DNA from: an uncultured Acidimicrobiales bacterium
Lineage (GTDB): Bacteria > Actinomycetota > Acidimicrobiia > Acidimicrobiales > Aldehydirespiratoraceae
DNA length: 64,000 nt
Assembly (NCBI GenBank): GCA_905480195.1
Contig: CAJQPN010000001.1
Span: forward strand, 81,132-145,131
Direction of reading: 5' to 3'
Both the position numbers and the translations under genes were made by a program. Each line of letters begins with the position of its first letter. Within the stretch, counting starts at the first letter, position 1. Shown here in pieces: positions 54,740-63,403 of the stretch. Below the pieces are notes generated by a model. It saw only the letters and a program-made list of their open reading frames with translations, was not told the origin of the DNA and did no database searches.

Positions 54740-56533
54740 TCAGCGGCGGATCAGATTCTTGACGACCGTGGCCGCCGTCTTGGCCGCCGACGGCGTAACC
54801 GCATCGGCAACCCGAGCGGGTCGAACGGCGTAGGGCCATTCGGCATTGCGCTCGGGCACTCGCTCGGCGCGAGTTTTGGCCAGGATCGTCTTCATCGCAT
54901 CGAAGGCGGCGGCGGCTGCGTCGGAGCCAGCCAGGTTCACCGCTTCTATCGGGTCCGCTTCAAGATCGTAGAGCTCCCACTGGTCGGGGATCAGCTCGGT
55001 GCGGTACGCCGGGCCTCCGGGTCCGCGAACCGACAGGTGCCGAACGTGGGGGTCGGTCCATGTCGCCGGATCGTCGAACGTGCGCACGACCTTGTACAGC
55101 GTTTGGTTGTGCTCGGCCACACAGGCTTCGACATTGGTTGCTGCATGAGCCGGGATACGAATCTGCATCAGATACGCCGGCTCGAGATTGCCTTGCGCAC
55201 GCGCGGATGCGCTCGCCGAGCCCTCCCCGAGCAAGATGTTGTCGCGGGTCATGACGTAGACGGGAGCGGCAACGACGTCGTCGCCGTAGCGGACAACACC
55301 GCTGAGGTCGCGTCCGGGCAGCGGGTGGACCTCGGTGTGCGTTTCACGAAGCTCGGCTTCGGTCTGCGAAACGTCGATGCCAGCGAGACCAAGCATGGTC
55401 GGCAACAGATCGACGTGGCTGGTCGGCGTCGACACCGCTCGAGGTGCCGTCGCCGACGCACCAACTCCGGCGATGGTGAACGGCACTCGGACGGCCTCGT
55501 CATAAAGCTGGTACCACTTTTGGTGAAGCCCACCGTGCGATCCGAGCATGTCGCCGTGATCGGCACTGAATACGAGTACCGCATCGTCGGCATGATCGGT
55601 GACCGCTCGTCGTACCCGATCGATCGGCCCGTCAACGTCGTGGTGGAAGCGGTAGTAGAGCTCCCGATACTCATCGAGGTTGTCCTTGTAGGTCTTCTCG
55701 ACGGTGCGGCTGACGGCGTAGCCCGAATAGTACGCATCGCGGTATGCGCTGTGGAGCGCAGGTTTGGTGGCGAGATCTTCGTCGTCGGTTGGTGACGGTG
55801 GGATGGCAGGGGGCGGCGCGACCGATGGCGGGAACGGTTTCCCACCGCGCAGGAAAAGCGGCACCAACACGATGTCGTGCGGGTTGACAAACGAGCAGAC
55901 GAGGAGGAACGGCCTCTGTGCCTCGACGTCTCCGGCCCGACGACGCCGATAACGATCGTCGAGCCATGCGACCACACGATCTGCGATCAGTGGGTCGCGG
56001 ATATAGCCCGAGTTGGCGACTGCCCCGCCGTGTGGTTCTGGACCAACCCAGCCCGAGAAGCCGAAGGGCCCGAGCGGATCGGCGTCGAGGTAGGCCTGGA
56101 CGTTGTCGGCGAGGACTCGCCCGTCGCTCGTGTTGGTGGGGACCGGGCGCCTGTTGTGCATCAAGTCGGCGTGGGTGACGTGCCATTTGCCGTCGTAGTG
56201 CGTGTCGTAGCCGGCGGCCCGGAACCAGTTGCCGATCGTCGGCACTTCGCCTTTGCGAAGCCATCGCATCTGGACATCCCCCGCAGCCTTGCCGAGACCG
56301 TCGGTCTGGGTGACACCGTGCAGATCGGGGTAGTGGCCGGTCAAGAGCGACGGTCGACTCGGCACGCATGCAGTCGCTGCGACATAGTGACGACCGAAGT
56401 CCACACCATGGTCGGTGAACCACTTGCGTCCGGTCAGATTGGCATCGCGCCAAGCCCGGATCTCGTCGTTCTCGTAGGAAGGCGCAGCTCGTTCCTCGTC
56501 GGTCAGAATGATGATCAGGTCCGGACGGTTCAC
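54740..56533 (-). CDS. Type I sulfatase
   Basis: 597 residues from GTG 56533, which overlaps the SRPBCC stop (GTGA). The metal Asp pair is at the start (LIIILTDEE). Cys56 lies in ACVPSRPSLLTGHYP, the CxPSR sequence converted to formylglycine. VFSADHGDMLGSHGG gives the second metal site. It hydrolyses sulfate esters. No export signal is obvious, so it is probably cytoplasmic. A formylglycine-generating enzyme should exist elsewhere. With steroid genes nearby, sulfated organics are plausible substrates. Confidence 0.9.
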   Translation of the reverse strand: MNRPDLIIILTDEERAAPSYENDEIRAWRDANLTGRKWFTDHGVDFGRHYVAATACVPSRPSLLTGHYPDLHGVTQTDGLGKAAGDVQMRWLRKGEVPTIGNWFRAAGYDTHYDGKWHVTHADLMHNRRPVPTNTSDGRVLADNVQAYLDADPLGPFGFSGWVGPEPHGGAVANSGYIRDPLIADRVVAWLDDRYRRRRAGDVEAQRPFLLVCSFVNPHDIVLVPLFLRGGKPFPPSVAPPPAIPPSPTDDEDLATKPALHSAYRDAYYSGYAVSRTVEKTYKDNLDEYRELYYRFHHDVDGPIDRVRRAVTDHADDAVLVFSADHGDMLGSHGGLHQKWYQLYDEAVRVPFTIAGVGASATAPRAVSTPTSHVDLLPTMLGLAGIDVSQTEAELRETHTEVHPLPGRDLSGVVRYGDDVVAAPVYVMTRDNILLGEGSASASARAQGNLEPAYLMQIRIPAHAATNVEACVAEHNQTLYKVVRTFDDPATWTDPHVRHLSVRGPGGPAYRTELIPDQWELYDLEADPIEAVNLAGSDAAAAAFDAMKTILAKTRAERVPERNAEWPYAVRPARVADAVTPSAAKTAATVVKNLIRR

Positions 56534-56973
56534 GCTGCGTCTCCTGCTGCGGCGATCAGGTCCGAGACCATCGATTCGTTCACCTGGCCGAGGCGCCGAG
56601 CGATCACTTTGGCGGCGACCCGCATCGCCGGCTTTGGGCCGGGTTCGATGACACCGGTCAACGTGACCGACGTTCCGGTGCCTGACGGCCGTAACTCCCA
56701 ACGGTTCTCGACCCGGATCACGACCGAGGGCAGACCCACGATTTCGTACGCGATCGCACGGAGTGGATTCCAGTCGACGACGTTCTCGATGAGCACGCCA
56801 CCGGTGGTCGCCACCCGCCGGCTCGCACCCATTCCTGCCGGTGTTGCGGTCATGGCACTCGAGTGCGCGATCGCCGAGGCCCAGCCGGCGAGTCCGAAGT
56901 AATCGCTGAGTACCGACCAGACCTGTCCGACCGGCACGTCGGCTTGCATGCGAATCGAGGTCGTCTCGGTCAC
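56530..56973 (-). CDS. SRPBCC (START-like) family protein
   Basis: 147 residues from GTG 56973, two bases after the stop of the selenoprotein gene. TSIRMQADVPVGQVWSVLSD opens the helix-grip fold, and WELRPSGTGTSVTLTG is the typical late strand. Such polyketide-cyclase-like domains bind hydrophobic ligands. It is placed between the selenoprotein and the sulfatase with overlapping junctions, so it is probably part of the same pathway. Confidence 0.78.
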   Translation of the reverse strand: MTETTSIRMQADVPVGQVWSVLSDYFGLAGWASAIAHSSAMTATPAGMGASRRVATTGGVLIENVVDWNPLRAIAYEIVGLPSVVIRVENRWELRPSGTGTSVTLTGVIEPGPKPAMRVAAKVIARRLGQVNESMVSDLIAAAGDAA

Positions 56974-56974
56974 C

Positions 56975-58132
56975 TCAGCGGTGTCCTGGCGCCATGTAGA
57001 ACCAGACGGGGAACGGACCATCGGCGTCCTTGATGGCTCGCCGAGCGGCCATCACAACCTTGCCGGTCTCAGTCTCTTCGAAGAACCAGGCCTCGGCGGC
57101 ACGGCCTGCAGGCGGCGGACCGTCGACGAGTTGCATGGCTGATTCCTCGAAGTACGAGCGGATGTCGTGGATCAGTGAGATCGTGTTTCCTCCGGGGATA
57201 CCGGCTTCATTCCACGGCGTCCCGTCGACGATGGACTGCAAGACACCGACGGCATGCTCGATGTCGTCGGGCCCGATCGACCGACCGACCCCGGTCACGC
57301 CGTGGCGAGCATCGACCGAGCGTTCGTAGGCTTTTCGTAGACCGCGGATCTCCTGCACCGCAGGCGACGCATCAGCGTCGTAGGCGGGTGGGATCGTGCA
57401 GCTGAGCGGCGTCTCGTCGGATTCGATGACATCGGGATGATGAACGAGGACCGGACCGACGCTCTCGTCGAGCAAAGCGAACGCGCGGCGCAGCACGTCG
57501 TGCTGGAACGCAGCATCCTGCGGGTGACCGAGCGGCCGGCCGAGGGGGAAGTCGGCCCAGAGGGCACGCGGAGGCTTCATCCGTTCAGCCACCGACAGCG
57601 TCGACGCCAAGGTGACGGTTGCGATACCGGCCTTCTCGATGACGTGGGCGAGCGCACACACGGTGCGCGTGCAGAGCGGTCAAACCGGCGTGAGGATCAC
57701 AATGTCGACACCATCGGCTTTCAGCTCGGCGGCGGCCGCAGGACCGGTGTCGTGAATGATCGTGGCCACGTCGTCGGGCTGATTTCCCGCAAATGCGACG
57801 TGTCGGGGTGCAACCGAACCGATTGTGCCCTCGGTCGCCAGCTCCTCGAGACGATCGATCGGAAAGACGACGTTGAGGTCGAGCGCAAATCCCGTTCGAT
57901 CGAAGTTGGGGCTCCAGTGCCCGAGTACGAGATCGCGCGCCGCACGAGGCACGAATCGGAAACCCGTATCACCCGGAGCGAACCGCTCGTCGGCAGTCGT
58001 GTGGATGGCTGCCGACGTGACGATCGCCACTTTCGCTTGCGAAAGTGGCTTCGGCGTGACCCACGCCGAATCGTCGAAGGTGGGGACAGGAAAGTTGTCC
58101 CCGAGGGTTCTCATCGCAGCATCACCAGACAT
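56975..58132 (-). CDS. GrdB/PrdB-family selenoprotein, in-frame UGA read as selenocysteine
   Basis: One 385-residue reading frame from ATG 58132, interrupted only by TGA at 57682-57680 (codon 151). Before it the chain ends VDIVILTPV; after it PLCTRTVCALAHVIEKAG continues in the same frame with the same codon use, giving U-P-L-C. Glycine/betaine/sarcosine/D-proline reductase B subunits have selenocysteine after such a hydrophobic strand. The C-terminal part includes PLGRPLGHPQ and ETGKVVMAARRA. A hairpin suited to Sec insertion follows the UGA. No other reductase subunits (grdA, grdC, prdA) lie nearby, so the substrate is unknown. Ordinary gene calling would report two pieces, 57680-58132 and 56975-57661. 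Confidence 0.85.
57652..57668 (-). promoter_or_regulatory. Putative bacterial SECIS hairpin after the UGA codon
   Basis: On the coding strand GCGCAC and GTGCGC form six perfect pairs around the 5-base loop CGTGT. The loop begins 17 bases after the UGA and has G at its second base. As I recall, the bSECIS rules ask for an apical loop of 3-14 bases with a G in the first two positions, 16-37 bases from the UGA. An alternative 7-pair fold one register away (GCACGCG/TGTGTGC) exists. Confidence 0.65.
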
Positions 58133-58150
58133 GGGCCGACGCTAGCTGCT

Positions 58151-58167
58151 CATCTGACTGGCAGATG
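58151..58167. promoter_or_regulatory. 17-bp inverted repeat upstream of selenoprotein gene
   Basis: CATCTGACTGGCAGATG has perfect 6-base arms with a 5-base spacer, 18 bp before the selenoprotein start. Its size matches a TetR/GntR-type operator and differs from the CCTGAC palindrome. It would control the selenoprotein-SRPBCC-sulfatase operon. Confidence 0.5.
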
Positions 58168-58233
58168 CATTGCCTCGGTCGGGTGCATCTCTGGGTCTGC
58201 GCTGTGTTTTCCGCTGATTCGTGGGGCCGCCGT

Positions 58234-59016
58234 TCAGCCCATTTCTGAGGTTCCCTCGATCTGGCTCGACCCCCGGGCCTCGATGTCGGCCCGACGCGCT
58301 GCGAACGACGCACGGTCAAACCTGCCCCGATCGGTCCATGACCGGTTGACCTCGCGTTCGACCGTGTACGCCTCGCCAGAGGCCACCGAGCCAGTCGCCC
58401 AATACAGCCGCTTCATCGCCGCGATCGTCCCGGCGTCGATGCTGACGATGTCGGCGGCCAAGGTCTGAGCTCGACCAACGAGCCGCTCGTGCGGGACAAC
58501 TTCGTTGACGAGGCCCCACTCGAGCGCTTGATCGGCAGCGATGTAGTTGCCTGTGAAGCTCATTTGTCGAGCACGCCGCAGACCGATCGCGCGGGGAAGT
58601 TCGACCGTGAGACCCCAACCGGGGAGGATCCCGACCCGCGCGTGGGTGTCGGCGAACGATGCCCGGTCCGAAGCGATCAAGAAGTCACACATCAGTGCTA
58701 ACTCGAGACCACCGGTCACCGCCGGGCCATTGATCGCACCGATGACCGGCGTGCCTCGATCGGCCGGGATCGGCATGCCCGCTCCCCCACCACCAACCGA
58801 GCCTGCCGCTACCTCCGAGAGGTCGAGCCCGGCGCAGAATGCCGGATCGGCCCCGGTGAGCACGATGGCGCCGATAGCGGGATTGGCGTCGAGGGCAGCC
58901 ATCGTTTCGCGCAGCCCACCGATCAACAGCGCGCTGAGCGCGTTGCGAACATGCGGGCGATTGAGCCACACCGTGGCCACCGAGCTGTCGACGTCGACGT
59001 GGAGAACATCATCCAT
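58234..59016 (-). CDS. Enoyl-CoA hydratase/isomerase family protein
   Basis: 260 residues. VWLNRPHVRNALS, PAFCAGLDLSEVA and INGPAVTGGLELALMCDF form the crotonase core. The helix THARVGILPGWGLTVELPR has no Glu at the usual second catalytic position, as in the two other crotonases of this window. It is 101 bp upstream of the selenoprotein gene with the inverted repeat between them, so it is probably a separate transcript. Confidence 0.87.
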   Translation of the reverse strand: MDDVLHVDVDSSVATVWLNRPHVRNALSALLIGGLRETMAALDANPAIGAIVLTGADPAFCAGLDLSEVAAGSVGGGGAGMPIPADRGTPVIGAINGPAVTGGLELALMCDFLIASDRASFADTHARVGILPGWGLTVELPRAIGLRRARQMSFTGNYIAADQALEWGLVNEVVPHERLVGRAQTLAADIVSIDAGTIAAMKRLYWATGSVASGEAYTVEREVNRSWTDRGRFDRASFAARRADIEARGSSQIEGTSEMG

Positions 59017-59039
59017 GGTGGTGGGTTTATCATCCCGCC

Positions 59040-59191
59040 ATGTCCAACAACGTCGGCCACTTCATCACCAAGCGCGCCAACCTGAATCCAACGCAATGAC
59101 CGTTATCGACGCGATTCCCCGCAACCCGACCGGAACGGCCCTCACGCGAGTGTTGCGCGACCGGTTCGAGGGCGAGATCGCGAGCGCGTAG
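59040..59191 (+). pseudogene. Internal-deletion remnant of an acyl-CoA ligase
   Basis: The first 19 codons read MSNNVGHFITKRANLNPTQ, the typical N-terminus of fatty acid-CoA ligases (GHFLTKRA-type). A stop follows at 59097-59099, and from an overlapping ATG the next frame reads IDAIPRNPTGTALTRVLRD and ends at 59191. IPRNPTGK..KR-LR is the C-terminal end of the same family. About 500 codons between the two ends are missing. Intact ligases are about 520 residues. Confidence 0.7.
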
Positions 59192-59194
59192 CCG

Positions 59195-60289
59195 ATGCGC
59201 GTCCTCGTCGTCGGCGGCACGGGACCCACCGGCCCAGCGATCGTCGCCGGGCTTGAGGCACGCGGCCATGACGTCGTCATCTGTCACACCGGGGCCCACG
59301 AGTTACCCGAGGTCGCACATCTTCGTCACATCCACACCGACATTCGCGACGAAGAATCACTCACCGCCACCATCGGCGCCGAGACATGGGACGTGGCCGT
59401 GGTCACCTACGGTCGGCTCCGCACGATCGCTTCGGTGCTCGCCGGACGGGTCGGCCACTTCGTCTCCGTCGGCGGCGGTCCGGCCTACCGGGGCTACTTC
59501 GATCCGTGGCGGCACTCGCCCCCCGGGCTACCGGTGCCGATCGCCGAGGACGCGCCGACCGCTGACGAGGGCGACGACGGTAAGTCGTACCGCATTGCCA
59601 CCACCGAGCGGCAACTGTTCGAGTACCAACCGGATGCGACGCATTTCCGCTACCCCTGGGTGTACGGCCCACGGCAGCTCGCGCCCCGCGAGTGGTCGAT
59701 CGTTCGTCGGATTCTCGACGGACGACCGCACATCGTGCTGCCCGACGGCGGAGCTCTCCTCAACGTGTTCGGCTACGTCGACAACCTCGCCCATGCGATC
59801 CTGCTCGCAGTCGACCAACCCGATGCTGCAAAAGGCGAGCTGTTCAATGCTGCCGACGACGAATGTCTCACGATTCGCCAGACCGTCGAGATCTGCGCGG
59901 CCGAACTCCACCACGAGTGGGAGCTCGTCTCGATGCCTGCGAACCTCGCTCGGCCGGCCTGGCCCCTTCTTGCCGGGCCGACATCACACCACCGCGTGTA
60001 CGACACGTCCAAGCTCCGCACCCTGCTGGGGTACCGCGATGTCGTACCGGCCCGTGAGGCCGTTGCCCGCACGGCGCGTTGGCTCGCAGAGAACCCACCC
60101 GACGACGGAGGCGAGGCTGAGCGCATCATCGAGGACCCATTCGACTATGCGAACGAGGACCGTTTGATCACGTGGTGGAAGTCGGCCACGGCAGATCCAC
60201 CGTCGCTCGACTGGGCGTTCAACCCCGGGTACGGGCTCGCGTACGCCGGCCCGGGCACGAGCTACGAGCGCCCCGACACACGCATCTAG
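59195..60289 (+). CDS. NAD-dependent epimerase/dehydratase family protein (extended SDR)
   Basis: 364 residues. VLVVGGTGPTGPAIVAGL is the NAD(P)-binding Rossmann motif. Later HFRYPWVYGPRQLAPREW and FGYVDNLAHAILLAV match extended/atypical SDRs. The catalytic YxxxK is not obvious (SYRIATTERQ in the expected place), so it may be an atypical member. It starts 3 bp after the ligase remnant and overlaps the convergent transporter stop by 4 bp (CTAG). Confidence 0.82.
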   Translation: MRVLVVGGTGPTGPAIVAGLEARGHDVVICHTGAHELPEVAHLRHIHTDIRDEESLTATIGAETWDVAVVTYGRLRTIASVLAGRVGHFVSVGGGPAYRGYFDPWRHSPPGLPVPIAEDAPTADEGDDGKSYRIATTERQLFEYQPDATHFRYPWVYGPRQLAPREWSIVRRILDGRPHIVLPDGGALLNVFGYVDNLAHAILLAVDQPDAAKGELFNAADDECLTIRQTVEICAAELHHEWELVSMPANLARPAWPLLAGPTSHHRVYDTSKLRTLLGYRDVVPAREAVARTARWLAENPPDDGGEAERIIEDPFDYANEDRLITWWKSATADPPSLDWAFNPGYGLAYAGPGTSYERPDTRI

Positions 60290-61176
60290 TCGACGCGGGA
60301 ACTGAGAAAGGCACCAGCGAGGACCACGGCCGTACCGATCATCGCCCAGATCGTCACCGTCTCGTCTCGGAAAAGCACACCAAGCACAATCGACACGATC
60401 GGGATGATGTAGGTCACGAGTGACATCCGAACCGCGCCGACCCGCCCATTGAGCGTCGCTGCAATCGCGAACGCGATGCCAGTGCCACCGACACCGACCA
60501 CAACACATGCTGCGAGCGCAGCCCAGCCGAACGTTGAGGCGACGGCGTCGACGATTCCGAGCGGCAAGCACAGAACACACGCCACACCCAGCGCCCGAAA
60601 CACGACGGGGACCGAGCCATACTCCCGCTGGAGAGGACCCGCAATGCTCGCTGCGAAGCCGTAGGACGTGACTGCGACGAGCACGAGGAGTACACCGGCG
60701 GCGTTGGTGCCGGCGGTAGATGCCTCTGGCACGCCGATGATCACGATGCCGGTGATGCCCACAGCCACTCCGCCGAGGCGTCGAGGACCGGTCGGGATCC
60801 CAAACCCGATCCAAGCGACGAGCACTGCTGCAATCGGCATCGCGCTGTTGAGCATCCCGGTCATCGACGAGTCGATCCACTGCTGTGCAATCGGGAACAA
60901 CGAGAGTGGGAGTGCCATCCACGTGACACCGAGCAACCCGACTCGCCTCCATGCAAGGCGCGGGATGGGTTGGCGAGCCGCAGGGAGCAGGGAAAGGGTC
61001 GCGAACCCGAAGCCGACCCGAAGCAAGGTCACCAGACCAGGCTCGAAGTCATCGAGCGCTATCGCCATGAACAAGAACGACGCGCCCCAGATCGACGAGA
61101 CGATGAGCAGGAACGACCAGTCGGACGACGCCATCGGCTTGTCCTCGGCGCGGGGCTCACTCTGCACGTGGCTCAT
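60286..61176 (-). CDS. EamA/DMT-family transporter
   Basis: 296 residues with ten hydrophobic helices in two EamA repeats. The first begins LLIVSSIWGASFLFMAIALD, and the second includes VALVLVAVTSYGFAASIAG-like and YIIPIVSIVLGVLFRDE. This matches drug/metabolite exporters of the RhaT/YdcZ type. Substrate unknown. Forty bases separate it from tag on the same strand. Confidence 0.87.
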   Translation of the reverse strand: MSHVQSEPRAEDKPMASSDWSFLLIVSSIWGASFLFMAIALDDFEPGLVTLLRVGFGFATLSLLPAARQPIPRLAWRRVGLLGVTWMALPLSLFPIAQQWIDSSMTGMLNSAMPIAAVLVAWIGFGIPTGPRRLGGVAVGITGIVIIGVPEASTAGTNAAGVLLVLVAVTSYGFAASIAGPLQREYGSVPVVFRALGVACVLCLPLGIVDAVASTFGWAALAACVVVGVGGTGIAFAIAATLNGRVGAVRMSLVTYIIPIVSIVLGVLFRDETVTIWAMIGTAVVLAGAFLSSRVD

Positions 61177-61215
61177 CGGGGCTGACGCTACCGGGGCTCC
61201 ATCCGCTGCGTCGCC

Positions 61216-61839
61216 TCAGTGTGAGGACCGCAACGAAGCTCGATGTTCGTCGCAAATCGATCGGGCTTCGCAGCCCGGGAGGTGATCGTTCACCAAACCC
61301 ATGGCCTGCATGAATGCATAGATCGTGGTCGGCCCAACGAAACTCCAGCCTCGTTTCTTCAAGTCCTTGGCGATCGCAGCCGAGGTAGGCGTCATCGCAG
61401 GAACGCGGAAACCTTCACGTTGGCCCACCTCGTCTTCCGTCGCTTCCCACCCCCAGAAGTACGAGGCCAGAGATCCCTCTGACTCGACCATCTCGACAGC
61501 ACGCGCTGCATTGTTGATCGTCGATCGGATCTTTCCCTGATGACGAACAATGCCGGCGTCGCCTAGAAGTCGGTTGACGTCTTCTTCGTCATAGGCGGCA
61601 ACGAGTTGGAAATCGAAACCGTCGAACGCGGCGCGGAAGTTCTCACGCTTGCGAAGGATCGTGATCCAGGCGAGACCGGACTGAAATCCCTCGAGGCAGA
61701 TCTTCTCGAACAACCGCACATCATCAACGACCGGGTGGCCCCACTCGTGGTCGTGGTAGTCGATGTAGTCGGGCGCCGTCCCCGGCCACCGACAGCGAGC
61801 GACGCCATCGTCGCCGAACATCGGCTCGGTCGTCGTCAC
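61216..61839 (-). CDS. tag: DNA-3-methyladenine glycosylase I
   Basis: 207 residues. CRWPGTAPDYIDYHDHEWG supplies the zinc Cys/His and the start of the Tag fold; FEKICLEGFQSGLAWITIL and the KKRGWSFVGPTTIYAFMQ helix-hairpin region are diagnostic. The zinc site is completed by HLPGCEARS near the C-terminus. It excises 3-methyladenine from DNA. It overlaps the CopD-like gene by ATGA. Confidence 0.92.
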   Translation of the reverse strand: MTTTEPMFGDDGVARCRWPGTAPDYIDYHDHEWGHPVVDDVRLFEKICLEGFQSGLAWITILRKRENFRAAFDGFDFQLVAAYDEEDVNRLLGDAGIVRHQGKIRSTINNAARAVEMVESEGSLASYFWGWEATEDEVGQREGFRVPAMTPTSAAIAKDLKKRGWSFVGPTTIYAFMQAMGLVNDHLPGCEARSICDEHRASLRSSH

Positions 61840-62228
61840 AACCGGACGCCGAGCACCAATGCTGCGAGGGCGGCGAGCAGACCAAGGCCCCCGGTTGCTC
61901 CGCGAACGGCCGGCGAAGGCGTGCGCGTGTGAACGAAGGCTGCGCCACCCGAGGTAAGCACGAGCAGGATCTTGATGCCGAGCGTGACGTGGTAGCCGGT
62001 GGTCGTGTTACTTGGCACCTCGAGCAGACTCCAGATTCCGGTCACGACAGCCAGGCCGAAGAACGGCCAAGAAACCTGACCGAATCGCTGTGCAACCCGC
62101 TTGGGAGCGTCGGAGCCGATCTCTCGCAGGATGGGCACGAGCGCAGCCAGCACCACTTGACCCCCGACCCAGACGCACACCGCCACGATGTGCAACGAAA
62201 CCCGGATCGTGTCGACGAGGGGAAGCAT
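61836..62228 (-). CDS. CopD-domain-like small membrane protein
   Basis: 130 residues with four hydrophobic helices. SLHIVAVCVWVGGQVVLAAL has the H..VWVGG motif of CopD domains, and a second His-containing segment (GYHVTLGIKILLVLTSGGAA) follows. It may carry or sense copper or heme, or function as a small electron-carrier anchor. The start shares a base with the amidohydrolase stop (TGATG), and its stop overlaps tag. Confidence 0.75.
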   Translation of the reverse strand: MLPLVDTIRVSLHIVAVCVWVGGQVVLAALVPILREIGSDAPKRVAQRFGQVSWPFFGLAVVTGIWSLLEVPSNTTTGYHVTLGIKILLVLTSGGAAFVHTRTPSPAVRGATGGLGLLAALAALVLGVRL

Positions 62229-63403
62229 CAGACGTTTCGTTCCGCGAGCGCCATGCCGTTGCTTCGCATGATCAGTTCGATCTCAGCATCATCAAAACCT
62301 TCGAGGTCGTCGACGAACGCAACCGGATTGGCAAGACCTTCGGCGTGGGGCCAATCAGAGCCGAACAGCATGTGCCTCGCCCCGATCTTGGCCTTGAGGT
62401 CGTGGAGATCGTCCTCGTAATAGGGCGACACCCACACCTGGCGGGTGAACACCTCGATTGGATCCTCGGCAAACGCATGCCTTTGCTGCTTGTAAACCTT
62501 CTCGAACTTTTTCAGTAATGGCTGGACCCATTCAGAACCGGTCTCGATCGTGCAGACCCGCAGGTTCCGGTTCTCGCTGAGCACGCCCTCTGCGATGAGC
62601 GAGGCGAGCGCGTCACTGATCGGCGAGTGGGTCAGCAACGTCTTGAATGCGTTCTGTCGGAACGCCTCGAATTCGGCGTTGACCCCCCAGTAGTCAGCCA
62701 GAAACGCGTAGCCGGCGTCACCGCTGTGCATGGCGAGCGTGATGCCGTGGTCGTTCATCTTCTGCCAAAACGGTGCAAACATCGGGTCGCCGAGCGACCG
62801 ACGACGGCCGTCGCGACCGAGAACCGAAGACGGTCGCATGTTCACCACTCTCACATCGCGCTCGATCATCCAGTCGAGTTGGTCGAGTGCCATGTCGACA
62901 TCCGCGAGCGTGATGTAGCCCGCTGTGATGATGCGGTTCTGGTAGGCGAACCCCCAGTCGTCGTCGAGCCACTTGTTGAACCCTTCGAAGGCGGCCACGG
63001 TCGCATCGACATCACCTTCGAGGGCCGATTCCATGCCGACGCCGAGCGTCGGGAACAAGAAGCAGGCCTCAAGCCCCTGCTCATCCATGATCGCAATGCG
63101 GGCGTCGCGGTTGCGATACTCGTCAGGGATCGGGACGAGTTCGCCGAACGCTTCGCGCATGTCGGACCTGGCGACCTTGCCCCGGAAGTACTCGTCGAGA
63201 CATCCGGGCCGGGCAACCGGATCGAACGTCGGATTCGGGATGAAGCGGTTCACGCGACCACCCACCAAGAGACGCTGGCGGCCGTCGATCTGAGCCCACT
63301 GCATACAACGCTTGTGCATGCGCGGATCGACGTGGCGAATGAATGCGTCCACCGCTTCGTAGTAGTGATTGTCGGCGTCGAACGCCCGGAACGGGAGACT
63401 CAT
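62228..63403 (-). CDS. Amidohydrolase family 2 hydrolase
   Basis: 391 residues from ATG 63403. Begins FRAFDADNHYYEAVDAF; later TLAMHSGDAGYAF, FGSDWPHAEGLANP and CTIETGSEWVQPLL give the metal barrel motifs of the Amidohydro_2 group. It is related to but clearly different from the one at 43362. A decarboxylase or hydrolase role on an aromatic or cyclic acid is likely; the substrate is unknown. It overlaps the upstream phosphatase gene by 4 bp and the downstream CopD-like gene by 1 bp. Confidence 0.85.
   Translation of the reverse strand: MSLPFRAFDADNHYYEAVDAFIRHVDPRMHKRCMQWAQIDGRQRLLVGGRVNRFIPNPTFDPVARPGCLDEYFRGKVARSDMREAFGELVPIPDEYRNRDARIAIMDEQGLEACFLFPTLGVGMESALEGDVDATVAAFEGFNKWLDDDWGFAYQNRIITAGYITLADVDMALDQLDWMIERDVRVVNMRPSSVLGRDGRRRSLGDPMFAPFWQKMNDHGITLAMHSGDAGYAFLADYWGVNAEFEAFRQNAFKTLLTHSPISDALASLIAEGVLSENRNLRVCTIETGSEWVQPLLKKFEKVYKQQRHAFAEDPIEVFTRQVWVSPYYEDDLHDLKAKIGARHMLFGSDWPHAEGLANPVAFVDDLEGFDDAEIELIMRSNGMALAERNV

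Noticed and set aside
57680..57682. Reading the UGA in the GrdB-like gene as a sequencing error or nonsense mutation
   Set aside because: Frame is kept on both sides, the position matches the family's Sec site and a suitable hairpin follows. It is kept open as the alternative if Sec machinery is absent.
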